From Clarireedia homoeocarpa (Eukaryota > Ascomycota > Leotiomycetes > Helotiales > Rutstroemiaceae), in the NCBI GenBank assembly GCA_001465935.1, contig LNKV01000069.1, positions 1-64,000 of the forward strand: 64,000 bases of DNA, read 5' to 3'. The position numbers and the translations under genes were made by a program. Of the stretch, positions 32,675 through 44,479 are shown piece by piece (position 1 is the first letter of the stretch; each line of letters opens with the position of its first letter). The notes beneath the pieces are model-generated. The model had not been told where the DNA came from, did not search any database, and saw only the letters and a list, made by a program, of their open reading frames with translations.

Positions 32675-34071
32675 ATGCAGAGCGCTACTGTCGCCGATCT
32701 TCCGTGTGAAGTTATAGCTTCTATTCTCAAAAACCTCGATAACATACACTCCGTCCTACCATGTATTCTTGTTTCCCGCAAATTCTACCTGTCATATCAA
32801 GAGCATCCCAGCATTAAAAAGGAGATTGTGATTAACCATATCACGCCGAGTCTTCTCCCATATGCAGTCGCCGTCAGGGCTGCTTCTCATCTACCCAAAC
32901 CTCTATCTGCAGCGTCGATTGATAAAATCCTCGATATTATTTATGCGCCGCAAGCGCAGCTCAATGCTCACCAGGGGCTTGACGAGATGATTCTCGATGA
33001 CCTCCTTCATATGGTTCGTATGCACGATATCATCCAAAATTTAGTTATAGAATTTGCCGACAGTGCTTGGTCAATTCTGTCCCCAGACGATACAGACTTA
33101 TCAACGTCCGAATACTTTCGTTTCTCCCGCGCCTTCTACCGTTTCGAACTCCTCTGTAGTCTCTTTTCATACCAGTCGCCTCTTTTCTCTGATCTAGAAG
33201 ATAGCAAAGCAAAGTCCCAATTTCTTTCGAGACATGCGCCATGGGAGAATGAGCAGATTGGTTGTATTCATGACTTCCTTGAGAGGAAGATGTCAAAAGG
33301 TCAGTGGGCGCCCCGGTTTTCAATCTAAATTGGCTCTAAGCATGGCTGTAATAGATCTTCACGAGGTTCTTAGCCATGATATACAGTTCGGAGATCTTCG
33401 AGTTAATTATCTCGCATATGGCAGTGACAATCATTGGAAGCAAGTTTGGGTAGGTTTCGATTCTACCTCAATACTTATCTTCATCTAATTTTATATACTG
33501 ATCACGATTCTTTGAATAGCTATCGCAGGGAATTGAATTTATACACTATTTAAAGAATAAAAGTTTCGATGAAATTAGATTTGATTTGCCACATTCGATC
33601 TTTGGCCCCAGCGTCCGGCTTTATGACGAATTAAATACAGAGTATGATACAAACATCGAAGACAGCGGACTTCTTCTTCATGAATTCTCCCAGGCCGAAG
33701 TAGATTCCTTGAACCCCCATGAGGATTCCGCCGACACAGATACGGGTCCCCTTGAAGCTTGGCATCTTACGCATTTGTTCCGCTCGAGGTATTCATTCGT
33801 TATGTTCCCCGGCGATGACTGGCTTCGGAAAAAGGCATACGTCCTGTGGGATTCTTCTCGCCTGCATAGTGGCCTGCATAGTAGTAATGTCTTGGAAATG
33901 CTCAACGATTCCCCAGAAGAGCGAGCACACGACCATTCCCGCGCGGAATGGGATGCAATGAATCACTCTTGGACTGAAAGATCTAGGATATGGCAACAAG
34001 GAGGGTCGGGATACTGGGCGAATGGCGATCTCAGTAAGATCATTTGGTCCGGAAGCGCTCCTGGTTCTTAA
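32675..34071 (+). CDS. F-box-like protein
   Basis: Exons 32675-33299, 33355-33449 and 33520-34071 give 423 residues; the introns (55 and 70 nt) have gtcagt and gtaggt donors and tag acceptors, and the phases fit. Residues 1-45 (VADLPCEVIASILKNLDNI followed by LPCILVSRKFY) match an F-box-like helix set, so the protein may recruit substrates to an SCF ubiquitin ligase; the rest is a helical, family-unassigned body that probably binds the partner. The C-terminal exon has GDDWLRKKAYVLWD and ends GYWANGDLSKIIW. No leucine-rich repeats or WD40 units seen. Such proteins are numerous and variable in filamentous ascomycetes. I start at the ATG just before the F-box; the frame is open only a few codons further. 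Confidence 0.72.
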
Positions 34072-34441
34072 CGGGCCCAAAGTCAAAGGCATTCGGTTTC
34101 TCAATCTGTAAATCAACTTAGGACACGCTGATCTTCGGGGTTGATCTTTCTTGCACGGAGAATCACATCGCATTGTTCTAGCGCATTCATCTAGAAGGCA
34201 ATCAGTATATATAAGGCAATTACATCCAGGGCTGCATTATAAAACGAATTGTTCTGGAAACCATTGATATAGTAACGAGTCTATCATTCCTAATTGCTCA
34301 ATCGAATATTCTATAAGCCGGCGGAGCATATTATACAGGAGACATGTGATTGCCCCAAAAGGTTATGTACAATGAAACAACAAATCCTTCCCCTTCTAAC
34401 ACGACCAAGTCTCAGAAATAGTAGTTGATCAACGATGCAAT
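34072..34441. other. Convergent 3' spacer
   Basis: 370 bases between the ends of the F-box-like gene and AA9 LPMO no. 1. No gene seen; it would hold both 3' untranslated regions. Confidence 0.5.
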
Positions 34442-35415
34442 CTATGCATCACAAGAGTCGTCATCATCTGATGCGGCTGAAGTTGGAATAGCGGCAGCAG
34501 ATGTAGCTGACGCAACGCTGGTGACGAGAGTGGATGGAACGGCGGAGGTGGAAATGGCGGTGGTCGAAGCGGCAACAGCAGAAGTGGCAACGCTAGCTGC
34601 GCTGGTGGCTGATGCAGAACCAGTGGCGTTGTACATTGCTGGTCCAGGGATTTTGTATGAGGAAATTGCGGCGTAGATGTTGACCAAGATACCTGGGTCG
34701 GTGGGGGTGTAGAGGGCCTCACCGAGAGTTCCTTCTGGTGCAAGAGAACCACTACCAGTAACATCGAGGTTAATACATTGTGGGTAGTTCTGTGCTCCAT
34801 TCGCTGACTCGGCGCTGTGGAGAGCAATGATCTCGTGACGCATGACGTAGCCACCAGCTGCAAGGTCAGAGGGTATAGTGACAGTCCATGTGTTGTTGTT
34901 GGCAATCATTCTATCGGACGCCCATGTTCCAGGGATATTGCTATCATCTACCAATCCACCTTCGTCAATCTTGAAGAATTTGAGGGTAGTCTTGTCAACA
35001 GTGGTGCAATCCCCACCGCAGTTTGCGAGGTATGTAATGACCGGGCCGTGATGAGATTCGGGCCATGTGTTCCATTGGAGGTCGATGGATCCGCCCGCAG
35101 CGACGGTAGCTGAAAGTGCGGCGTTTTTGGCATTTTGTGCGCAGATAATGTTTGGGCCGGCATACTCAGAAGGACTCGTGAATCCCAAGTCGAGGTTAGT
35201 ATCAGCCCAGCCAATTCGCTTCGGTGCGGGGCTTGCGTATGCATCAGATGGAGACCAGTTTTGAGTGCTATTGTGAGGGTTAGTTTGCGGCTCTTGGCGC
35301 TCAAGAAACACGGTCGAGCTTACTAGGTGCCATCGATAACAATTCCAGAGACGAAACCATGAGCAGCGACTGATGCAACGCATCCAGCGAAAGCAGCGAT
35401 CTTAGTGAGAGACAT
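34442..35415 (-). CDS. AA9 lytic polysaccharide monooxygenase no. 1
   Basis: Secreted copper enzyme that oxidatively cleaves cellulose or related glucans. Exon 1 35415-35324 and exon 2 35267-34442, joined across a 56-nt intron (gtaagc donor, aatag acceptor), give 305 residues. The signal peptide is residues 1-18, so mature His1 is residue 19 (AA-HGFVSG). The second copper histidine is in SHHGPV, and the axial Tyr lies in GAQNYPQCINL. Also typical: GGDCTTVDKTTLKFFKI, GTWASDRMIANNN, GGYVMRHEIIALHSA. The C-terminus is a long Ser/Ala/Thr linker ending in an acidic DDDDSCDA, without a CBM1 cellulose-binding module. The intron is at the same place and phase as intron 1 of the second AA9 gene at 42575; its second intron is absent here. 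Confidence 0.94.
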
Positions 35416-35647
35416 CTTTGCTTGAGTTGTTTGAGTGGTTTTGAGAGTTGAGGGATGGTGCGTTTGGAGTTTGTTGATGTAAATACAAGTAGTGATCTCA
35501 GACCAACTTAAAGAATGTAATACTGCACAAGGCAAAAGGAGTGAAAGTGAGAGAGCGAAAGAGAACGATAGAAGTTTGAGAAGACAAAGAGCAACCTGGC
35601 TTTGATGAGGAGGGGGGAAAAGTCATGAGAGAATACCGGGTGAACAA

Positions 35648-35657
35648 GAATATATAC
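35648..35657 (-). promoter_or_regulatory. TATA-like element upstream of AA9 no. 1
   Basis: The sequence aatatataca (plus strand) lies about 235 bases before the start codon at 35415. A TATA box at a similar distance (about 215 bases) precedes the second AA9 gene, which makes a shared core-promoter design plausible. Confidence 0.4.
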
Positions 35658-38600
35658 AAGTGGCTTCTCGTCTTCAAGACCTATCCAGAACTCCTATTCT
35701 CCGTTTCCCATCAATTCATTTCGGAGGCGCCACGATTCTTCTCTCCACTATCCACGATAGGACGAGGTTAATCGAAACCCCTTGATATGGATCGATTATG
35801 ATTTGTTTCGGTAGCCAAGTCGTCGAGCATATCTTAGCTGTTTCTAAAGGCCGGCCAGCTTATCCCCCCCATGTCAAAGCGCTACCCAAAGCGATTAAAT
35901 CCAATTTACCAACGGAGGAAAATTGAAGATATTTTCATTGGTGGGTTGATTCGGATGTCATCATTACTACAGTACGTTGAGAGATCCATGGAATGCAAGT
36001 CAGTCGAAACAGATATTAAGTCCGCATGTCTCGGATTGAAAGATCCAGCGGGCACGAACAGCGGTAAGCCCTTGTCAGCGACTGCCCCACGCCCCCTTTA
36101 GGCTGTCTACCTCATTTCGGTTATGGGTTTGGCAGAAAAGTCGCTCCAAATCGGCGCCTACAATTTGTTCCGAGGATACTGGTAGGTGCTTTCCGGCAAT
36201 GACCTGGTAAATGATACTGGCTTACGACTCATAGAAATGTTTGCGTAATTATTTCGTACATATTTTATGACAATTATCCACCAGTTCTTCATCGTCTGCG
36301 ATTCATATTCCAGTCCTCAAGTTGTACGTTCTTATGAACAACTCCTAAGTGAAATCTTACTCTTGTCTGAGGAGACACGGATGATATTGTGAAGAATTGT
36401 GTTGGAACTATTCCATGGCCAGCAAAGTACTGTACATAGATTTTAAAATTCCAATTTCGCAGACAAAATATTGGTGCATGTGAGATATCGTTAGTCTCCC
36501 TCGGTGCACACCAACTGTAAAATGGCGGTGGATTCATGTAAATTAAGAAGACGTGGACAGCTGGGGGCAACTGCAGCAGAGACATCATGGAGGAGAAAGA
36601 AGTAAATTGAGAAACGTCAACATTTCGGATCACTTGGCACTCTGGTGATTCCGATTAGCCCAGTAAATCCAGTCCGCGCGCCGTCTGGCGCCGTCTAGTA
36701 TTTCCTATCACTTCTGCTCAATCATGCGAGTTCTAAATTGCTCAAAGATCACTGCAATTAACATCATATTGGTTTTTCTCGTCGTCGGAAAGAGGTCTGA
36801 ACATCATCCATGCCCCAAGATATCTGACCTGGCGGCTCGCGAAAGTTTGGCTTAGGTGAGAACCCTGTATTCGATCAAGTTCATCATTCGTTTCATGTTT
36901 TCAAAATATGTTCTTATTTTCGTTGTTCTGTATGTTATGTTGTGAGCATCTGCATGCACTGAAGAAATCAAGCGAATAACCCTACCGAGCCTTCACTTCA
37001 TGCCATCATCCGTGAATAGCTAGGCGAGCCTTACACTTTTCGATAGTATCATTTCCTGACTTATACAAGATCTTTCAAAGCGATTCATCTCAGCAGATCA
37101 TCTCCTTCGCAGACCCTCAACAGCCTGAACAGGCCTGAAGATTCGCCTGTCGATGAATAACATTCAGCGGAATACTCAATCACACAATTATTGATAGCAT
37201 GCAAGGTGCACTAGAACAATACGCTATTTCATTGACTCTCTGTTTTCTAAACAGTGGACTTAATTTACACTCATGAGCCGTTATCCAACTAAAGAGAACC
37301 TTCCATATGCTCCAGTAAGATCGTTAACGGCGGCGTCAATGTAGTATACTACTTTCCTTCCAGAGTTTGGGAAATGCATTGGAGCAGCACCCGGGTATCA
37401 GGGTACCAGCTAGTCATTCTATAACGAACCATACGTATGCCTTCAATCGCGACACCTGCTCCCGCATTCTGTAGAGAACTTCCTCATATGGAATACGTTG
37501 AAACTCACGCCTTGTGTATTAGTAACACATATTGCATCCTCAGATCTCGACACTTACGAGCTGTCACGAAAGCGCTCACTGGGGAGAGTTGAAAAATACT
37601 GGAATTCGTACAGCAGATGTCCAGCATCCCACGATATTACGATCGGCTCTAGGCTTTGATGCTGGAGAGTGCGTTGGTGTAGGAAACTACGCTGATGCTG
37701 GAAACTACACTGATGCTGGAAACTACACTGATGATGGAAACTACACTGATGTTGAGGAGTACGCACTTGCAGAAACATTATAGAGATAGAAGGAGCCTAC
37801 CATGACTGGAGTAGACCAGCCAAAACCACCCGAGACAACCTAGACGGTTCCCACACAAACTCAACACAAGTTCAAGTGGTATGATAATTCATCCAACTAT
37901 GAAGATCATCAAGCATGCATACTTTCGTTACAAACGTTGTGTCTCATCGCTATCATACAGTGGAGGTTTCTTTGATTCTGGGAGTTTGAATATCTGGAAT
38001 CTAGTGTATGTTAGCTATCCTAATAGCATTGGGTGAATAATATCATGCCTTCGAGGCACAAGCGCCATAATTGATGTAAAACTTGAAACGAGTGAAGCCG
38101 AGAAGCAGTTTGGAAATATAGTCGTTCAGGAATTCGGTTTTCTCTTCTTCTCTCTCATCTCAACGCTAGAATCTCATCTTTGCATTTTCAGTCTTTGGCA
38201 ACATTATTTTCTAAATTCTGTATTATGATCGAGGCTCAACTCGTGAAGTGGATCGTCCACAGTTTATATGCCAAACTATATGGCCAAGCGATTATGCAGC
38301 AGCGACGGCATTTTCCCAAATCTCTCTTCACCATGTTTAATGATCCCACAATTTGGGTGGTGGACATTCTCTGCATATGAGACCAGGTAATGATCCTTGC
38401 GCGCAGAAAAAAAATTAGAGCAGCCAAATAACATGAACAAACACATCTCGTCAACGGTCTAATAGCGTTCAATGAGTCCAATGCAGTGGGGAAGAAGAAA
38501 TCGGCAAAATTTTGTAATATGATAGACACGAATGAGAGAAATTGAGTACTTGAGCTTCAATGTCCAGAGACGTAAAGAAATACGATACAGGTTGGTGGTT

Positions 38601-41600
38601 GGATGATCAAGACTAGTTTTGACCCAAATTGTGGCGACAGGGAAGCTCGACGATTCTTGAAGACATTTAAGTCAATTCGACATTGCACTTGGGTGATACA
38701 TACGTAGATATCACTATAGAAGTAATTGGAAGCCATGAGAGCGACTACAAATATTCAACGCAGGTAGTATTGGGATAGTAAGTGAATCAGTAATACAGCA
38801 CTGCCCTATGTGGGAATGCCTTCAGCACAGGAGTATAAGCTATATTATCTCAGCCTCCCACTTAATTAGAAGAACCAGACCGGTTTCAACGATACTACTG
38901 TGCCTTATTGAAGTGACACGATGTATCCCAGATTCCAAGTGTATCAACAAATAGTGGTTGGGCTCTAACTTGCGTCTCCCTCAGCCCATGTGCCTCCCTA
39001 GTTGTACCCTACAATTTTGATCATCTCTCCTACACGCTTGTTGCCATCTCGATCAATTTTAGGCATCTAGCTTCATATTCCACCCACCTCCGAAGACTTT
39101 CATTGGGGAAGTGTAAGAAGACTTTAAGTACCTCGGATGAATGTTTATATAGTACTCTTTAGCATATTGGATCCTGATGGTCAAGCCAGTTCAAAGAAAT
39201 GGGTGACCAGGATGTGAAATTCAAGCTTCAGATTTTTGCGGGTAAGAGGAGATACTATGTGAGTTTTGCGATTTGAATATCAATCTTCCATCACCTGATA
39301 ATGGAACTTTTAGATCAGCAATCTGATCTGCTACCCAGGGGTGATGGAATCCTACTAAGAGACGACTTCTACGAGATGATATAGTCTCTCGAGCCGAAGA
39401 GACCTGCATGTTAGCCCATTGGATTTAAATGTCATCCGACATGAGCTTTCTTTGTTGGTGCTACGGTCCCCTCTCTTGACGCATTGTCATCTCTCGAAAC
39501 TCTGCGGATGTTAAGGAGCGGTATGTTTGACCAATATGCCGCTTTTGCATTTGCGATATTGTCAAGTAACATGTCGTCCATCAAACAAATGACAGTTAAC
39601 AAAACCGAGGGACAACGTAGGAACGAAGATTTGCACCTGGGTTGGGTAACTGACCTGTGGGAATGAGCAACGTCTGAAGCAGAAGCAATGCTCGATACTA
39701 TGGTTTAGTCACTGATTTTCGTTGGATGAGATAGCTTACGAGATTAGGAAAATGGATAGTATCAGAATATCAACCCGTGTTGTTACAGGCATTGATACAG
39801 AGACACATGACTCAGGGCGATTGGAAATTGGGCATAGTAGTAGGTAAACTGGAATAAAGGTGCTTAGCTGTAGTTTAAAATTGTGTGCAACCCCAATTTT
39901 CATTCAAGGTTAGGGGTTGAGAAGTCTTGAGGACGTCTGCCAGTCCAGTGGTCACCCAAATACTTTGCAGTTCATTGGAGATATACACTTTGCTAGACTG
40001 CTTGTAGCTTGTTTTGGCTTCTAGCACGAAATGATTGTGGCTCGTCGCGGAAGACAAGTATCCAGCGAAACTTGGCACACCAAGATCGATTCAAGCGCAA
40101 GGGAAAAGGCTTCAACCCTGAGAGCAAGCATATCACACACATTATGATTGTGGTAGGAGCTGGTGAATAATGAAGGATTCTCTTGGAAATATTGTATTTG
40201 GAGTAAAGTATCGACTTTGATACCACTTGACAGCATGTGCGAGATATTTTCATGAAAAACAGTGATACGAAGAATCAGTATGGGGAGGCAACTGCCGATA
40301 TGGGATCAGCTAGAGAAGTAGGAACTGATCTACTGGCGTGGTATATCAGGGAAACACGTGAAATGACACAACAAGAGAGGATAAGTAAAGGCCTACAACG
40401 GCAAGCCATACGGCTACTCAGATAAAGTTCATAATATTCATACAAGCTTGGCCCAATTTTGACTTGATTTTGACCTAATGTCAGAAGGCAGGCGGCGAGC
40501 AAAAAAATCCGAATCGCGTTATTATATGTAAGCTCACAGCTGCAACCCCGATAGTCGAGTAACTGGAAATAGTTCGATTTCGCATTCGTGCTGTGCAGAT
40601 ATCATCCACCAAGTTGCTCAGCTTGGGTACCTCCGTTCACATCTGCTATCGACTCTGGGATGACTACTAACATTAGAAGAATTAGCAGGATTGCAGTGTT
40701 TCCTCATCCTATTATTAGGGTCGTGGGAGTAATAAGAGATACACGACTTGACCTTGACGACAGCCCGAGACTCGCGCGAATGCATAAACAAAACCTGAGC
40801 ACCTACCAAGTACCTCGTTGAACCCCAATCCCAGTTTAGTTTCACATAGATGCGCTTCCTGTCACAAAACAAAGGTCCAATGGTAGGGGAGACATCTACC
40901 GCGGGAAACACGCTTTGAAATACCGCTTTGAAATACGAAGGCAGACCTAGTTTGTGCCGGCTGCTAGACATTGTGAACGAAGAATTAGATCTGGCAGGAA
41001 TGTAAGACGCGCTCGACAACGATATCTTTGCTCGCTAGCCTGCTCTCTAGTGTCTTCATTAGCATGGAAGGATGCGACTGTCAAATCTTAAGGCGCGAGT
41101 GCAAACCATAGTTAGTCGAAAAGAGTCAAATTAGGTGCGGGACCAATAACGAAAGATGATTACTCGCTCGGGGAGCTGGCTATGTGCTTGATCTCTCGGT
41201 AAGAGAACCGAGTTCCCCGATTGAGACGGGTAATTTATCATGCTTGACATGACCATAGCCTCAGCGGCAATGTCTTGTCAGAAATACTTTCTTCATGGTC
41301 GAAGCTCCGATGACATTTGTCCAAAGGCGACCCCTGACCTAATGCTCCACCTTCGAGTTCTCATCTAATCTTCACAACATTTCGTGGTGGGTGAAAGTCA
41401 AGGGAGAATGCCAGGGTCGGCATATATCCGGCGGCTCTGTCAATCAATGCTTCTGTTCCTGGAGAGTTCGAGAGCCTTCTATACCATGCCATCTTGGAGA
41501 TCATATTTGCTGGATTCGGGTATGACCTCGACGAGCTTAAGCTCGTTCAGAAGCGAAATCATAGGGAAAAAAGAAAACTTACCATGGTAATCGTGGGTGC

Positions 41601-42353
41601 CCCTGTGGCCCCTCACTTACTCATTTTTCATGCCAGCATGCGCTTAATTGATTCAAGTGGGCCAGAACAACTGCCAGCAAAATGAAAGTAGGAACAATCG
41701 AGGCCCCATCTCCATCTCCATCGCTTTATTTTGTTATTCCTCGTCACTCTGGATGGGCGCCGACGTTCAATTTATCACAACCACTGGCAGTTTCAAACAA
41801 AGTCCTCATCCAAGCCATCATTGGTCGAATGACGGATGTAAAGACGGAAACGTTCTAGTGAGCGTTGGATGCACAGTATCGTGTTTCATGCTTAGACCAT
41901 CGATCAAGTTAGGATGAAAATCCACATTTTATGCTCCATCTGATAGGTTCTCACGTCAACCGACCAACCGAGGGCGACGGCTTCGGATATCGGATGGCGC
42001 ATTGGCGCGCATTTGATAGGAATTCATCCCCTGTATGGGTCGTCAACCCCCTTCAAATTATTACAATGCTCAAGCGAGCAACAAATATATTGCCAATTAC
42101 CGCTTGAGATGCACCTCTTTTGACTGTTTCTACGTTCTACCCATCCAAATCTGTTTCCGATTCACGTCTACCCCCGCTTTGAATCAAGCATAATTTTTGG
42201 GCTTCATCCCACAAACGAAACTTTGGCATCTTAATCAAGGATTAATCAGATGGGCCAGGATTCGCGTGGCATTTGGTTTCCTGTATACTGATTCTCCACT
42301 ACCAAGCTGTTCATCTAAGGTTGCGAATTGTAAGGGGGCCATCCTTTGTGTGT
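35658..42353. other. 6.7-kb gene-poor spacer between the AA9 genes
   Basis: I find no gene that I can support. Short open frames occur (for example 37532-37783 plus, 40618-41019 minus) without recognisable domains. An 18-bp tandem repeat lies at 37677-37757. Base composition is ordinary, not the AT-rich look of RIP islands. It may hold long regulatory DNA, non-coding RNAs or old, unrecognisable repeats. Confidence 0.5.
37677..37757 (+). repeat. 18-bp tandem repeat, about 4 copies
   Basis: Copies of ggaaactacactgatgct with single-base changes. They lie in an open frame (37532-37783) and would encode GNYTDA repeats; whether that frame is expressed is unclear. Confidence 0.7.
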
Positions 42354-42361
42354 GTATATAA
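42354..42361 (+). promoter_or_regulatory. TATA box of AA9 no. 2
   Basis: tgtatataagta, about 215 bases upstream of the start codon at 42575 and followed by CT-rich DNA with TCTTTC-type tracts, as expected of a strongly inducible fungal secreted-enzyme promoter. Confidence 0.55.
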
Positions 42362-42574
42362 GTACCTTTCCTCGCAGTCTTCAATGAATGTTAAATCGTT
42401 CAACCAAAACATTTTCTTTCTTTACCACCACATTCATTTCCAGTCCTAGTTGACTCTATACATTCATTCCTTCATTGATTGAAGCCTGTAAACCGAATCC
42501 TTTTACTCCCAACACTCATTCAACGTCCACAAAGTTTACCTTTCGCACCAAACTCATCAATCCCATCTATCGAA

Positions 42575-43844
42575 ATGTCTTTCTCCAAGATCGCAGTCGT
42601 GGCAGGTGCCGCTTTTGTTTCCTCCGTTGCAGCTCACGGGTTTGTCCAGAACATTGAGGCTAATGGTGTATGGTGAGTTGATCACAACTATCGCAGTTCT
42701 AGGCGCGTTTCTAACATTCTCCTCAGGTACCAAGGTTACAACCCAAGCTTCCACTACCAGACCCCAGCGCCAGTTGTTGCCGGATGGTCTGCATTGAACC
42801 AGGACAATGGTTTCGTTTCCCCCGATGCGTATAGCACCTCTGATATCATCTGCCACAAGAGCGCAACAAACGCTCAGGCTTACGTCAATGTAACTGCTGG
42901 AAGTGATGTAACATTGGCGTGGAACACATGGCCAGTCTCTCACCACGGCCCTGTCCTTGGTATGTTAACGTAACGTAATGTCTAAATTCCCGTGCTAATA
43001 TCTTGTAGATTACCTTGCGAGCTGCGATGGAGATTGCACGACTGTTGATAAGACTGGCCTTAAGTTCTTCAAGATCGATGGTGTTGGAAGCATTAGCGGA
43101 TATAACCCAGGTACCTGGGCCTCTGACAACTTGATCGCCAATAACAACTCCTGGGCCGTCAACATTCCAAGCACCATCGCTCCTGGTGCTTATGTTCTCC
43201 GCCACGAGATCATCGCTCTCCACAGTGCTAACCAGGTTAATGGTGCTCAAAACTATCCTCAATGTATCAACTTGTGGGTTAGCGGTGCTGGAACCGAAAG
43301 CCCTGCTGGTGAGGTGGCAACCTCATTTTATACCGAGACCGACCCTAGCATTGAGTTCAACCTCTACGAAGCCTTCTCCACCTACTCAGTTCCTGGTCCT
43401 GCCCAATGGTCTGGAGCTACCTCCGGAGGCGCCGTAGCCACCGGTGCTGCCCCATCTGCTGCTACTAGTGCCGTTTCTAGCGCCACCATCGCTTCTTCAT
43501 CTGCCGTTGCCACCAGCGAGGCTGTTTCTCGAACATCTAGCGCCGTTGCTGCTTCATCCGCTACCTCTGCAGTTGTCTCTGCCACCAGCCAAGCATCTTC
43601 AGTTGCTGCCACCAGTGCCACTTCAAGCTCCAAGAAATCTTGCTCCAAAGCTGCTACATCTGTCCTTTCATCTACGCAAGCTGCAGCCGTTACACCGGCT
43701 CCAGCCACCACCGCCGCCGCTGGTGGATCCAACGTCATCACTCAAGAAATAACTGATTACGAATGGGTAACTGACATTGTCACCGAGACTGTCACCGCTG
43801 GTGCTAAGAAGATGCGCCGTCATGCTCGTGATGTCCGCGCATAA
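42575..43844 (+). CDS. AA9 lytic polysaccharide monooxygenase no. 2
   Basis: Secreted copper-dependent cellulose/glucan-oxidising enzyme. Exons 42575-42672, 42727-42959 and 43009-43844 give 388 residues; the introns are 54 and 49 nt with gtgagt and gtatgt donors. The signal peptide ends at residue 20, leaving mature His1 at residue 21 (AA-HGFVQN). The second copper His is in SHHGPVL, and the axial Tyr in GAQNYPQCINLW. The catalytic part is about as similar to AA9 no. 1 as two family paralogs. The C-terminal 140 residues are a Ser/Ala/Thr-rich, presumably O-glycosylated tail ending in a short conserved-looking piece (ITQEITDYEWVTDIVTETV) and a basic MRRHARDVRA. There is no CBM1. Intron 1 is shared with AA9 no. 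1; intron 2, after HHGPVL, is unique to this copy. Confidence 0.94.
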
Positions 43845-44479
43845 ATTTCTCTACCCGTCTTTGCTACTTCCAATTACGGAGATTGATTTGCCATCTTTGG
43901 TGGCTTTTCTGGACTGGAAGATTCTGAATCGCTGTCTGGAATGGCGAGCTGATAAATTTGTTGGGAGAATGGTTCTTATGAACTTCATCACTTTCTTGTA
44001 GATATTATGTACTGTAACATTATACATACACTTGTTTTAAGCATATTTCTCTGCCCGTCGTTTATAGTGAAAATTATCTCATGACTCGTGACCATAATTT
44101 GAAGAAAATGTCTCGTGCCGTTGAGGAAACAGACAAAACTCATATAGTCAGGTATAAATTAATAACCAGGAGACTTCTCATAGCACTTTACATGCTTTCA
44201 CATTATCGGTAGACTCAGAAGAGCTGCAAATCTATCTCTCGCTTCTCGTTATAAGAATATGTGAAGAATCCAGACATAATTTAGTTGAACGAGAACAGCG
44301 AGTTGCATTCACAACAATCATATCATACCATTCTACAGGCTTATCAGGGCTGATGCTTTAGATAAAGCCCGGATACTATACACATGCTTACATCGATCCA
44401 CACTTGCTCTCATCGCCTGCTGAGGTAGCATCTACACCATCAACTCAATTCTCCATACCCTCGTGTTCTTTCCCAGTAG
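43845..44479. other. Convergent 3' spacer
   Basis: 635 bases between the 3' ends of AA9 no. 2 and SLS1. No gene seen. Confidence 0.5.

Noticed and set aside
40618..41019. 133-codon minus-strand frame with FPAVDV and KRIYVKLNW
   Set aside because: Faint resemblance to a Brix-domain segment, but too short, no further family motifs and no supporting exons.
43382..43752. Long frames on both strands over the AA9 no. 2 tail
   Set aside because: Mirror or shifted readings of the Ser/Ala/Thr-rich coding DNA.
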